Assembly: GCA_016870775.1 (NCBI GenBank)
Contig: VGAK01000007.1
Coordinates: 22,253 to 86,252 of the forward strand
Reading direction: 5' to 3'
From: Actinomycetota bacterium
GTDB lineage: Bacteria > Actinomycetota > Acidimicrobiia > Acidimicrobiales > Ilumatobacteraceae
Length of the DNA stretch: 64,000 bases
Shown piece after piece: positions 1 through 7,742 of this stretch; positions within the stretch are counted from its first letter, which is position 1, and each line of letters opens with the position of its first letter. The position numbers and the translations under genes are program-made. The notes under the pieces are model-generated. The model had not been told where the DNA came from. It saw only the letters and a list, made by a program, of their open reading frames with translations, and searched no databases.

Positions 1-917
1 GTCGTCCACCGCACGGGGATTGCTTGTGCACCGAAGCGGGCACCGGCCATCGCACCCGCGATCGCAGCGACGGTGTCGGTGTCTCCACCGAGATCGATCA
101 CCGAGGTGACGGTGTCGTGGAAGTGCACCCCGTGGCGCACGGCCCACACCGCCTGGGCGACTGCGGTGCGTGCCGAGCCGTTCGTCGGGCCGTCGTCGGA
201 GATGGGATCCCAGGTGCGCGAGAGCGCCGGCGCGAGACCGTGCCCGAAGACCTCACCCAACGGAGACTCCAACATCATGTCGGAGGCGTCGCTGATCGCA
301 TCCTCAAAATCGGCACCCTCCACGAGAAGACGGATGACTTCGGCGACGAACGCCGCCGCAACCGCTGCGATCGGGTCGTGGTGCGTGAGATTGGACTGTG
401 CCACCGCCACGCGATAGAGCTCCTCGCGACCAAGGATCACCCCTCTCACACCCACCGGTGCGATGCGCATCACCGATCCGTTCGAGCCGGTGCGCCCCCC
501 GAGCATCTTGTGGGCCGACTCGGCCGCCCCGACATGGGACTCATGGCCCAGGGCCGTCGAGGTCGTGGCACCCACATCGTGTGCATCGGCACACCATGCA
601 CGGAAGTGGCGCCACACCGTCCCGGCATCGAATCCTCCGGCCTCTTCGAGGGCGGCTGCGAGAGCGAGTGCCATCTGGGTGTCATCGGTGAACTCACCCG
701 GCGCCCATCCGAACGACCCACCACCCACGAGCTCGCCGATTCCGCCCACAACTGGCGTGGGGAACTCCGTCGAATAGAGACCCGCCGGACCGAACTCGAA
801 TTTGGCTCCCAGCGCGTCGGCCACTGCGGAACCGAGGATCGCACCGATTGCCCGGTCGAGAGCCGCGTCATCGAGGTCTTGACGGGGGGTGGTTGTTTCG
901 GTGGGTGCTGGGGTCAT
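1..917 (-). CDS. ADP-ribosylglycohydrolase (DraG/ARH family), C-terminus beyond the window
   Basis: Predicted to hydrolyse ADP-ribose from modified proteins or other ADP-ribosylated targets in the cytoplasm. About 305 codons are visible; the 3' end runs off the left edge. Seen in the sequence: the Mg-binding motif FTDDTQM near residue 65, a NGSVMR motif near residue 135, and the second metal motif GGDTDT near residue 275, all in the usual family order. The ATG at 917 is chosen because AAGGAG lies 6 bases upstream. It diverges from the Nudix/NrtR-like gene at 1091, and the two share a 173-base region with an inverted repeat. Family assignment is firm; the target (dinitrogenase reductase, DNA, tRNA or free ADP-ribosyl compounds) cannot be told. 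Confidence 0.88.
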   Translation of the reverse strand, partial: MTPAPTETTTPRQDLDDAALDRAIGAILGSAVADALGAKFEFGPAGLYSTEFPTPVVGGIGELVGGGSFGWAPGEFTDDTQMALALAAALEEAGGFDAGTVWRHFRAWCADAHDVGATTSTALGHESHVGAAESAHKMLGGRTGSNGSVMRIAPVGVRGVILGREELYRVAVAQSNLTHHDPIAAVAAAFVAEVIRLLVEGADFEDAISDASDMMLESPLGEVFGHGLAPALSRTWDPISDDGPTNGSARTAVAQAVWAVRHGVHFHDTVTSVIDLGGDTDTVAAIAGAMAGARFGAQAIPVRWT

Positions 918-992
918 CTGGGCTCCTTGTCCGGCCCCGGGGTCCCGGGTGCCGCTCTCAATTGTGCACGAGGCCTGTACAGGGATTTCGTG

Positions 993-1009
993 TATGCTCG
1001 ACAAGTATA
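993..1009. promoter_or_regulatory. Inverted repeat / divergent promoter core between the ADP-ribosyl hydrolase and NrtR-like genes
   Basis: TATGCT-CGACA-AGTATA is an imperfect inverted repeat (5 of 6 arm bases pair). Each arm also reads as a -10 hexamer: TATGCT for the rightward gene and TATACT for the leftward gene, so the two promoters would face each other. A regulator bound here could block both. The NrtR-like protein encoded next door is the obvious candidate, by inference only. Confidence 0.4.
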
Positions 1010-1090
1010 GCAGACGCGATTTATGTCACTTTTCCCCTAACTCACGCCGAAAAACTGGTGTTTCGGTCAAGAAACTGCGAAAATCAGCCA

Positions 1091-1870
1091 ATGAGCAAGA
1101 GATCTGTCCAGCACAACTTCTACGTCTACGTCGACACCGTCGTCTTCACGATCAACCAAGCAAGGTCGCTCGAGGCCCAGGATCGACTCGAGGTGCTCGT
1201 CATGAAGCGACCCGGGGTCCGCGACGGCCGATGGGCCCTGCCCGGCGGCCTCGTGGGTGACGATGAGTCCTTCGAGGAGACCGCCCTGCGCAAGGTCACC
1301 GAGGAGACCGGCCTGCGCCTGAACAAGCGGGATCTCCACCAAGTGGCCACCTATGGCAACCCGGATCGCGACGACAGATGGCGCGCAATCGCGGTCGCCT
1401 ACTTGATTCTCGTGCCCCATCCTGGCGAGTTGGGTCCCGAATTGAACTCCGAGGACGCCACATTCATGCGCTACCGCGACCTACGGGGTCGCAACATGCT
1501 CGAATTCGACCACCGCGACATCATCGAAGACGCCCGCAAGATGGCCACCAAGATGCTGGAGGACACGAGCATCGCAATCGGTTTCTGCCAACCGAAGTTC
1601 ACCATCAGTGAACTGCGCGGCGTCTACGAGGCCTTCTTCCAGAGCGAGGTCGACCCGGCCAACTTCAGGCGCAAGGTCGAGAAGGTCCCGGGGTTCGTCG
1701 AGGCCCTGGATGAGTACGCCGACTTCGGATCCTCACCGGGCCGGCCACCACAGATGTACAGGGCCGGATTGGCCTCGCGGACACGGTCGGATCTCTCGGT
1801 GCCGATCCGATTCAGACTCTCCGACGCACCCCCGACGGATCGCCCGCGTCGCGGAAAGCCGAAACGCTAG
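1091..1870 (+). CDS. NrtR-like Nudix-domain transcriptional regulator
   Basis: 259 residues: an N-terminal Nudix domain (about 10-150) followed by a winged-helix-like C-terminal part (about 165-225, with FTISELRGVYEAFF and a following helix). This is the architecture of NrtR regulators, which bind ADP-ribose or related nucleotides and repress NAD-metabolism genes. The Nudix box runs GLVGDDE...RKVTEETGL: the catalytic Glu of the REUXEE core is Lys, as expected for a sensor rather than a hydrolase. The C-terminal tail (about 235-259) is Arg/Pro-rich and likely disordered. The ATG at 1091 gives the family's usual N-terminus; a longer in-frame extension upstream looks non-coding. An active Nudix hydrolase with a fused domain remains possible. 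Confidence 0.75.
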   Translation: MSKRSVQHNFYVYVDTVVFTINQARSLEAQDRLEVLVMKRPGVRDGRWALPGGLVGDDESFEETALRKVTEETGLRLNKRDLHQVATYGNPDRDDRWRAIAVAYLILVPHPGELGPELNSEDATFMRYRDLRGRNMLEFDHRDIIEDARKMATKMLEDTSIAIGFCQPKFTISELRGVYEAFFQSEVDPANFRRKVEKVPGFVEALDEYADFGSSPGRPPQMYRAGLASRTRSDLSVPIRFRLSDAPPTDRPRRGKPKR

Positions 1871-1880
1871 GACCGCACGC

Positions 1881-3095
1881 TCACTTCTTGCTGGGATCGG
1901 GTTCCTTGGGCAGGCCGAGGACCCTCTCGCCCACGATGTTGCGCTGCACCTGGGCGGTGCCACCCCAGATGGTCGATGACCGGTGCTGGAAGAACATCGA
2001 GGTCCAGCGGTCCGCCACATAGCGACCCTTGGTCCCGTCCTCGATCAACATCGCCTCTGCCCCGCGCGCGTTCATCATCCGCTCGGTGAATTTCTGGGCG
2101 TACTCGGACCAGAACATCTTGTTGATCGAGGCCGCCGGGCCCGGCTCCTTGCGGGCCACGACCTCCGACAGCACCTTGAGCCCCTGGAACCGCATGATCT
2201 CGACATGGCTGTATGCCCACGCCAACTCCTGACGGATGATCGGGTCGCCGGTGCGGCCCTTGTCCCTGAGCAGCTCGACGGCCTCCCAGAACTGCTTGGT
2301 GTACTCGACGTGCTGGGTGGTGGCGTGCCCTCCGCGCTCGTTGCCGAGCGTGGTCATGGTCACGCGCCAGCCGTTGTTCATGCCGCCGATGATGTTGGTG
2401 ACCGGAGCACGCGACTCGGTGAGGAACGTCTCGGTGAAGTGCGAGACGCCGTGGGGCTGCTTGATCGGGCGCAACTCGATCCCGTTGGGGGCACCGTCGC
2501 CGGTGAACATCGGCAGGAGCACGTAGGAAATACCGGCGTGCTTGGCGGCACTGTCATCGGTGCGGCACAGGCAGAACATCATGTTCGCCGCGGTCGCACC
2601 CGAGGTCCACACCTTCTGGCCGGTGATGACCACCTCCTCGCCGTCGATCACGCCCCTTGTCTTCAGTGACGCGAGATCTGAACCCGCATCGGGTTCGGAG
2701 AATCCCTGGCAGTACCGATCGGTGCCGTCGATGATCCGTGGGAGGAACGTCTTCTTCTGCTCCTCGGTGCCCCAGACGATGATCGAGGGGCCGACCAGCC
2801 ACTCACCCATCCCCCGGGTCACGCGCGGCACCCGGGCGCGTGCGAACTCCTCGTTCATCACCGCCACCTCGACACCTGTGAGGCCGGCGCCGCCGTACTC
2901 CTTCGGCCACGAGACGCACATGTATCCGGCTGCCGAGAGAGTGTCGGCCCACGCCTTCACCGCGGGGAGGTCGGCGCGCTGGGCCATATCGGCCGACATC
3001 CCGATCAGTTCGGCCGGCGTGTTCGCCTCCAGCCAATCCCTGAGTTCGCCACGGAATTTCTCCGCAGCGGGTCCGAGGTCAAGTTCGAGCGGCAT
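1881..3095 (-). CDS. Acyl-CoA dehydrogenase
   Basis: 404-residue FAD enzyme that oxidises an acyl-CoA to its enoyl-CoA. N-terminal helical domain (about 1-125), middle beta domain with the flavin-contact stretch QGFSEPDAGSDL (about 135-145) and WTSGA, then the C-terminal helical domain ending in the typical IWGGTAQVQRNIVGERVLGLP. Length is normal for the family. It is last in a probable minus-strand operon after the enoyl-CoA hydratase and the alpha/beta hydrolase (gaps of about 56-58 bases), which fits beta-oxidation of an unusual acid. The acyl substrate cannot be inferred. Confidence 0.9.
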   Translation of the reverse strand: MPLELDLGPAAEKFRGELRDWLEANTPAELIGMSADMAQRADLPAVKAWADTLSAAGYMCVSWPKEYGGAGLTGVEVAVMNEEFARARVPRVTRGMGEWLVGPSIIVWGTEEQKKTFLPRIIDGTDRYCQGFSEPDAGSDLASLKTRGVIDGEEVVITGQKVWTSGATAANMMFCLCRTDDSAAKHAGISYVLLPMFTGDGAPNGIELRPIKQPHGVSHFTETFLTESRAPVTNIIGGMNNGWRVTMTTLGNERGGHATTQHVEYTKQFWEAVELLRDKGRTGDPIIRQELAWAYSHVEIMRFQGLKVLSEVVARKEPGPAASINKMFWSEYAQKFTERMMNARGAEAMLIEDGTKGRYVADRWTSMFFQHRSSTIWGGTAQVQRNIVGERVLGLPKEPDPSKK

Positions 3096-3151
3096 CGACG
3101 ATCACTCCCTTTCACCGGTGGGGCGGGGTCCCCACGGGAGAAGTATCCCAG

Positions 3152-3928
3152 TCAGGACAGGCTGGTCAAGAACCGGGCGATGGCGGCATTCACCGGCCCG
3201 GGATGGGTCATGTTGGCGGCATGGGGCCCACCGGGGATCACCTCCAGATGCGTCGGACCGCCGATCAGGTCGCGCAACTGCTCGGCCTTGGCGAGCGGGA
3301 TCGCCACATCGGCGTCCCCGTGGATAATCAGGGTGGGTTGTGCGATCTCACCGAGCCGGCCGGTGATGTCGTCGCGGTGCATCAGGCAACGGAAGGCTTT
3401 CGAGAACTGTTCTGGCTCGAGTGTCGCCCACTTGGCGAACCAGTCGGACCAGTCGCCGGCACCGAGGATGATGCCGGCGATCACGTCCTGCACCGCAGCG
3501 GCACCGTGTGCGACCCACGCGTCGTGGAGTTGGTTGTAGGGCTCGATCGTGGCGGGGTCCTCGGTGCCGGCTTGGGTGTCGATGAGGATCAGCGCCCGCA
3601 CCCGCTCCGGTGCGGTGAGCGCCACCCTCATGCTGAGGAATCCGCCCTGGGACATTCCCCCGACCACGGCCGTGTCGATCCCCAGATGATCCATGAGCGC
3701 GAGCACGTCGTTCGCCGAGTCCCAGTAGGTGAACTCACCCGTCGCGCGGGTGGCGCCGAATCCGCGCTCGTCCCAGGTGACCACGCGGTGCGTGGCGCGC
3801 AGCGCAGCCACCTGGTGGTCGAACATCGAGTGGTCCATCAGGAAGCCGTGACTGAGGATCACCGCCGGGCCCGACCCACCGGAGTCCTCGTAGGCGATCG
3901 TGGTTCCGTTCAACTGCGCAGTCTTCAT
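3152..3928 (-). CDS. Alpha/beta-fold hydrolase
   Basis: 258 residues with the alpha/beta hydrolase fold: oxyanion motif SHGFLMD near residue 26, nucleophile elbow GGMSQGG (Ser near residue 92), an acid around HGDADVAIP and a late His in GGPHAANM near residue 240. It belongs to the broad esterase/lactonase group that includes 3-oxoadipate enol-lactonase; the reaction is not determined. Between an enoyl-CoA hydratase and an acyl-CoA dehydrogenase on the same strand, it could hydrolyse an ester or thioester of the same pathway. Confidence 0.82.
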   Translation of the reverse strand: MKTAQLNGTTIAYEDSGGSGPAVILSHGFLMDHSMFDHQVAALRATHRVVTWDERGFGATRATGEFTYWDSANDVLALMDHLGIDTAVVGGMSQGGFLSMRVALTAPERVRALILIDTQAGTEDPATIEPYNQLHDAWVAHGAAAVQDVIAGIILGAGDWSDWFAKWATLEPEQFSKAFRCLMHRDDITGRLGEIAQPTLIIHGDADVAIPLAKAEQLRDLIGGPTHLEVIPGGPHAANMTHPGPVNAAIARFLTSLS

Positions 3929-3986
3929 GGGGGCAACCTAATACCGGGACGGGGGATGTCGGAGAAGCACCGTGATTCGGGCGACG

Positions 3987-4790
3987 TCAGGACCGGAACG
4001 AGCCCAGGTCGTCTGCCAAGGTCATGGACCAACGGGGATCGCGCTTCTCGAAAAAGGCCCGCACCCCCTCGGCGGCGTCCGGGCTGTGGGCCATCTTGGA
4101 GATGATGCGACCCTCCGTTGCGATCATCTCGTCGAGCGGCGAGGTCAGACCCCTCCACAGCAGTTCCTTGGAGAGCGCGGCCGACACCGGCGCCACGTTC
4201 ACCGCGATGTCGCGAGCCATCTCGAGCGCAGCCGGCAACACCTCGGCGGCGGGCAACGCCCGCGACACCACACCGATGCGGGCGGCCTCTGCCCCGTTCA
4301 TCAAGGTGCCGGTGAGCAGCAACTCGGCGGCGGCGGAGAACCCGATCACCCGCGGGAGGATCACGTGCGACCCCAGTTCGGGCAAGATCCCGCGGCGCAC
4401 CATCGCGAACTGGATCTTGGCCTCGTTTGCCGCGATGCGGATGTCGCAGAGCATCGGATAGGTGATGCCCACACCCACCGCGTGCCCGTTGATGGCCGCG
4501 ATCACGGGCTTTCGCACCTGGTGCGGCATCAAGCGCGGGGCATCGACCCCGCCGCGTTGGCCGGGGGCGAACCCGCCCTCGCCGCCGCTCAGGTCGGCAC
4601 CGGCACAGAACGCACGTCCGGCGCCGGTCACCACCACGGCACGCACCGATTCGTCGGCGTCGGCAGCGCCCATCGCCAGTTGAAGATCGTCCGCGAGTTG
4701 GGCCGTCCATGCGTTCATCGCATCGGGTCGGTTCAGGGTCACGGTCGCCACCCCGTCGGCGATCTCGTAGAGAACTGTCTCGAGCTGCAT
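3987..4790 (-). CDS. Enoyl-CoA hydratase/isomerase family protein
   Basis: 267-residue crotonase-fold protein. It has the oxyanion-hole segments GRAFCAGADLSGG (about 60-72) and NGHAVGVGITYPM (about 100-112), with an acidic residue around residue 128 in the position that often acts as general base. The ATG at 4790 is preferred over an upstream in-frame start because AGGGGGA sits 4 bases before it and a TACCGT -10 hexamer lies about 30 bases upstream. First gene of the probable operon with the hydrolase and acyl-CoA dehydrogenase. It could be a hydratase, an isomerase or a carnitinyl-CoA-type enzyme. Confidence 0.85.
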   Translation of the reverse strand: MQLETVLYEIADGVATVTLNRPDAMNAWTAQLADDLQLAMGAADADESVRAVVVTGAGRAFCAGADLSGGEGGFAPGQRGGVDAPRLMPHQVRKPVIAAINGHAVGVGITYPMLCDIRIAANEAKIQFAMVRRGILPELGSHVILPRVIGFSAAAELLLTGTLMNGAEAARIGVVSRALPAAEVLPAALEMARDIAVNVAPVSAALSKELLWRGLTSPLDEMIATEGRIISKMAHSPDAAEGVRAFFEKRDPRWSMTLADDLGSFRS

Positions 4791-4877
4791 CGGTCCCCCT
4801 CGTCGGCTCCGCACTGGCACGGTAGTCGGCGCGGACGACCGCAGCCACGGCCGTAGACGGTGATCCTGGGTCGCGAC

Positions 4878-4883
4878 TACGGT
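4878..4883 (+). promoter_or_regulatory. -10 element (TACGGT) of a leaderless promoter
   Basis: TACGGT ends 6 bases before the ATG at 4890, so transcription should begin at or next to the start codon. No Shine-Dalgarno sequence is present. Confidence 0.6.
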
Positions 4884-4889
4884 CGGGAC

Positions 4890-5753
4890 ATGGAGATACC
4901 CCGCTTCGGACCGGATGCCACCGTCGACCAGGTGTCGGAGGCGCTGCGGTCCGCCGGGTGTGCGATCGTCGAACGACTGATGCCCGAGGCCGCCGTCGAT
5001 GCCCTGATGGCCGACATGGCCCCGTGGATCGATGCGACACCGAACGGTGCCGACTCGTTCTCCGGTCTTCTCACCAAGCGCACCGGGGCTCTCGTGGCGC
5101 GCTCACGCGCGTCGTGGGACTTCGTGGCGCATCCCCTCGTGCTCGGGGCGTGCGAGTCGGTGTTGTGGCCGAAGAAGACCTCGTTCCAGTTGCACCTCAC
5201 CCAGTTGATCTCGATCGGTCCGGACTCGCCGGAGCAGCCGTTGCACCGCGACCAATGGTGCTTCGACTCGTTCCCCTTCCCCGACGACATCGACGTGGAG
5301 ATCTCCACGATCTGGGCGATGCACGACTTCACCGAGGGCAACGGCGCGACCAGGATCATTCCCGGCTCACACCTCGAGTCGAACGAGACGCTTGGTCACT
5401 CGCACCGCGTGGTCCAGGCCGTGATGCCCCGTGGCTCGGTCGTGCTCTACACCGGTCGCACCATCCACGGCGGTGGGGCGAACCGCAGCACCGCGGTGCG
5501 CACCGGGCTGAACATCGACTATGTCCTGGGCTGGTTGCGCCAGGAGGAGAACCAGTACCTCTCGGTGCCACCCGAGATCGCCCGCGACCTGCCCGTCCAC
5601 CTGCAGCGCTTGTGCGGGTACGCGATGGGGTCGTATGCGCTCGGCTACGTCGACGATGTGCGCAGCCCCGCCGATTACCTCGCGGGTGCGGTCTCACGGT
5701 CGTCGCTCGGTGCCGACGATGTCGCGTTCAATCGCGACGCCCTGGGCACCTGA
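4890..5753 (+). CDS. Phytanoyl-CoA dioxygenase (PhyH) family protein
   Basis: 287 residues. Non-haem Fe(II)/2-oxoglutarate dioxygenase: the facial triad is visible as HRD (His119, Asp121) and His193 in TIHGGGANRS, with Arg204 placed to hold 2-oxoglutarate. The ATG at 4890 follows a leaderless -10 element, and the reading begins MEIPRFGPDA. It stands alone on the plus strand between minus-strand catabolic genes. Family members hydroxylate lipids, CoA esters or small natural products; the substrate is unknown. Confidence 0.85.
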   Translation: MEIPRFGPDATVDQVSEALRSAGCAIVERLMPEAAVDALMADMAPWIDATPNGADSFSGLLTKRTGALVARSRASWDFVAHPLVLGACESVLWPKKTSFQLHLTQLISIGPDSPEQPLHRDQWCFDSFPFPDDIDVEISTIWAMHDFTEGNGATRIIPGSHLESNETLGHSHRVVQAVMPRGSVVLYTGRTIHGGGANRSTAVRTGLNIDYVLGWLRQEENQYLSVPPEIARDLPVHLQRLCGYAMGSYALGYVDDVRSPADYLAGAVSRSSLGADDVAFNRDALGT

Positions 5754-5769
5754 GCGAGGCGGCATCCCC

Positions 5770-6519
5770 TCAGCGTGCAGCGAGGGCCTTTTCCAGGAAT
5801 CCGAGGTCGTAGGGGTTTCCGACCATGAAGATCACATGGTCGGCGCCGGCCTCGGCGAACTCTGCGATCTTGTCGGCCTCGGTCGGTGCGAGCGCGACGG
5901 TGCGTTCGATCTCACGGGGATTTCGCCCCACCTCGGTGCACCAGCGGTCGAGCACCTCCATCTTGTGGCGGAAGTGGTCGACCGGCCCGAAAGTGTTGTG
6001 CACGTCGGCGTGCTGGGCGGTCAACTTGAGCGTGACCTTCTCGCCGCTGCCGCCGATCATCAGCGGGATACGACCGTTCACGGGACCCGGGTTCAGGCGT
6101 GCGAGACGCTCCTTCACCACGGGCAAACCGGCCTCGAGCGCGCGCAACCGGCCGATCGCGGTGCCGAACTCGTAGCCGTACTCGGTGTAGTCGCGCTCGA
6201 ACCATCCCGATCCCAGCCCGAGCACGAACCGTCCGTTCGAGATGTGATCGATGGTGCGCGACATGTCGGCCAGCAGATTCGCGTTCCGGTACGAGAAACA
6301 GGTGACGAGCGCGCCGATCTGGGAGTGGCAGGTGTCGGCTGCCATCACGGCGAGCAGCGTGTAGGCCTCGAAATGCGCACCGCCTGGATCGCCGTAGAGC
6401 GGATAGAAGTGGTCCCACACCCAGATCGAGTCGGCCCCCAGCGCATCTGCGGTGCGCCAGGCGGTGCGCATCTCGTTGACGGTGGTGGCTTGGGGGTGGA
6501 GTTGGACGCCGATCTTCAT
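5770..6519 (-). CDS. LLM-class F420-dependent oxidoreductase
   Basis: About 249 residues of a luciferase-like TIM barrel (MKIGVQLHP at the start; WVWDHFYPL, LGLGSGW and MIGGSGEKV further on). This group usually carries out hydride transfers with reduced coenzyme F420. The C-terminus is short for the family (often about 290-330 residues). The start could also be a GTG two codons upstream at 6525; no strong Shine-Dalgarno decides. It is followed upstream by a paralogue at 6568-7503, so the pair probably arose by duplication. Substrate unknown. Confidence 0.85.
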   Translation of the reverse strand: MKIGVQLHPQATTVNEMRTAWRTADALGADSIWVWDHFYPLYGDPGGAHFEAYTLLAVMAADTCHSQIGALVTCFSYRNANLLADMSRTIDHISNGRFVLGLGSGWFERDYTEYGYEFGTAIGRLRALEAGLPVVKERLARLNPGPVNGRIPLMIGGSGEKVTLKLTAQHADVHNTFGPVDHFRHKMEVLDRWCTEVGRNPREIERTVALAPTEADKIAEFAEAGADHVIFMVGNPYDLGFLEKALAAR

Positions 6520-6567
6520 GCGCACGACGCTATCTGCGCACCCGGTGGGCCGAGTGCGAGTCGGATC

Positions 6568-7503
6568 TCAGGAGAACTCGCGGCGCAGAGCGGGCACCAC
6601 CTGCTCGATGTAGTCGGCGAGCAGTTCCTGGTCCCATGGCGGTCGGATCGCGATGTTGACCATCTGGGCGCCGGCGTCCACGAAACGCGCCACTTGTTCG
6701 GCGGCATCGGAGGGTCTGCCGAGCAACGAACCCGAGATGATGCGGTCAGCGGCGGGCCCCCACTGGTCGCGCAGTTGCGACTCGACCGCACCGATGTCAT
6801 CGCGACTGACTCCCCATGAGAGGTTGATCGAGCGCTCGACATCGGCGGGTTCGCGGCCGGCGGTGGCGCACCAGTCGTCGAGGATGCCGTTCAGCTCGCG
6901 GTAGTCGGCGGGGCTCACGTAGGCCGCATTCCATCCGTCGGCGAATGCCCCTGCCAGCCGGAGGGTCTTTTGCCGGCCGGTGCCACCGATCCAGATCGGG
7001 AGACGACCCATCGGCCCGGGAACCATCGAGGCGTCCGTCAACTCGACACCGGGGGAGGATTGCGTGACCCTCTCCCCCTTTCGCCACGCGGTGATCGCAT
7101 TCAACTGCGCCTCGAGCACCTTGAAGCGCTGACCGATGGAGGGGAAATCAAAACCGAAGGCGGTCGCTTCCTGATCGTGCCAGCCGCTACCCATCCCGAG
7201 CTCGAACCGACCGCGGCTGAGGTGGTCGACCGAGATGGCTCCCTTCATGACGATGCCCACGTTCCTGTACTGGGAACAGAACACGAGACATCCCAGCCGG
7301 GCGCGCGTGGTGTCGGCCGCGAGTGCGCCCAGCATCGAGAACGCCTCGAAATGAGGCTGCGTGCCGCCGGCGGGGGGCGCCTCGTAGAGGTGATCCCACA
7401 GCGAGATCCAGTCCACCCCCGCCGCATCGAGCCACGTCCAGAGCGTGCGCAATTGCTCCACCGTCGCGTTCTGGACCCCCACGTGCACTCCGAATTGCAC
7501 CAT
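6568..7503 (-). CDS. LLM-class F420-dependent oxidoreductase (paralogue)
   Basis: 311-residue luciferase-like TIM barrel, full length for the family. Motifs parallel the neighbour at 5770: SLWDHLYEAP, LGMGSGW and PIWIGGTGRQKTLRLA. The ATG at 7503 has GGGGAGAG upstream, and a TATCGT -10 hexamer lies about 40 bases before the start. Likely cytoplasmic and dependent on coenzyme F420; the reaction is not predictable. Confidence 0.88.
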   Translation of the reverse strand: MVQFGVHVGVQNATVEQLRTLWTWLDAAGVDWISLWDHLYEAPPAGGTQPHFEAFSMLGALAADTTRARLGCLVFCSQYRNVGIVMKGAISVDHLSRGRFELGMGSGWHDQEATAFGFDFPSIGQRFKVLEAQLNAITAWRKGERVTQSSPGVELTDASMVPGPMGRLPIWIGGTGRQKTLRLAGAFADGWNAAYVSPADYRELNGILDDWCATAGREPADVERSINLSWGVSRDDIGAVESQLRDQWGPAADRIISGSLLGRPSDAAEQVARFVDAGAQMVNIAIRPPWDQELLADYIEQVVPALRREFS

Positions 7504-7601
7504 GGCGTGCTCTCCCCTCGATCCGAACCGTGCCTAACCGACGATAGTGGCGAGCGGAAGATGCGGGACGATCATCCGTCGCGGTGCGCGGCACCGACCA
7601 C

Positions 7602-7607
7602 TACGGT
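7602..7607 (+). promoter_or_regulatory. -10 element (TACGGT) of a leaderless promoter
   Basis: TACGGT ends exactly 6 bases before the ATG at 7614, the same geometry as at phyH, murJ, tauD and the amidase gene. Confidence 0.5.
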
Positions 7608-7613
7608 GCCGTC

Positions 7614-7742
7614 ATGAGCCGACTGAAGGACCACATCCGCGACGAGCACACCAAGCGCGACCGCGGGGTGATGTCATCAGCGGCTCAGGTCGCGCACTCC
7701 GACTCGGACACCTCGGCGGTGAAGGGGTCCGCTTCGTCGTAG
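7614..7742 (+). CDS. Possible 42-residue small protein, leaderless
   Basis: ATG-initiated frame of 42 codons, beginning MSRLKDHIRDEH and ending in a Ser/Ala-rich tail before TAG. The N-terminal half is strongly charged (Lys, Arg, Asp, Glu, His). The last 58 bases overlap, in antisense, the 3' end of the sulfite reductase gene. The only support is the well-placed leaderless promoter and the absence of any other gene in 7504-7684. It may also be the start of a decayed gene. No family recognised. Confidence 0.35.
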   Translation: MSRLKDHIRDEHTKRDRGVMSSAAQVAHSDSDTSAVKGSASS

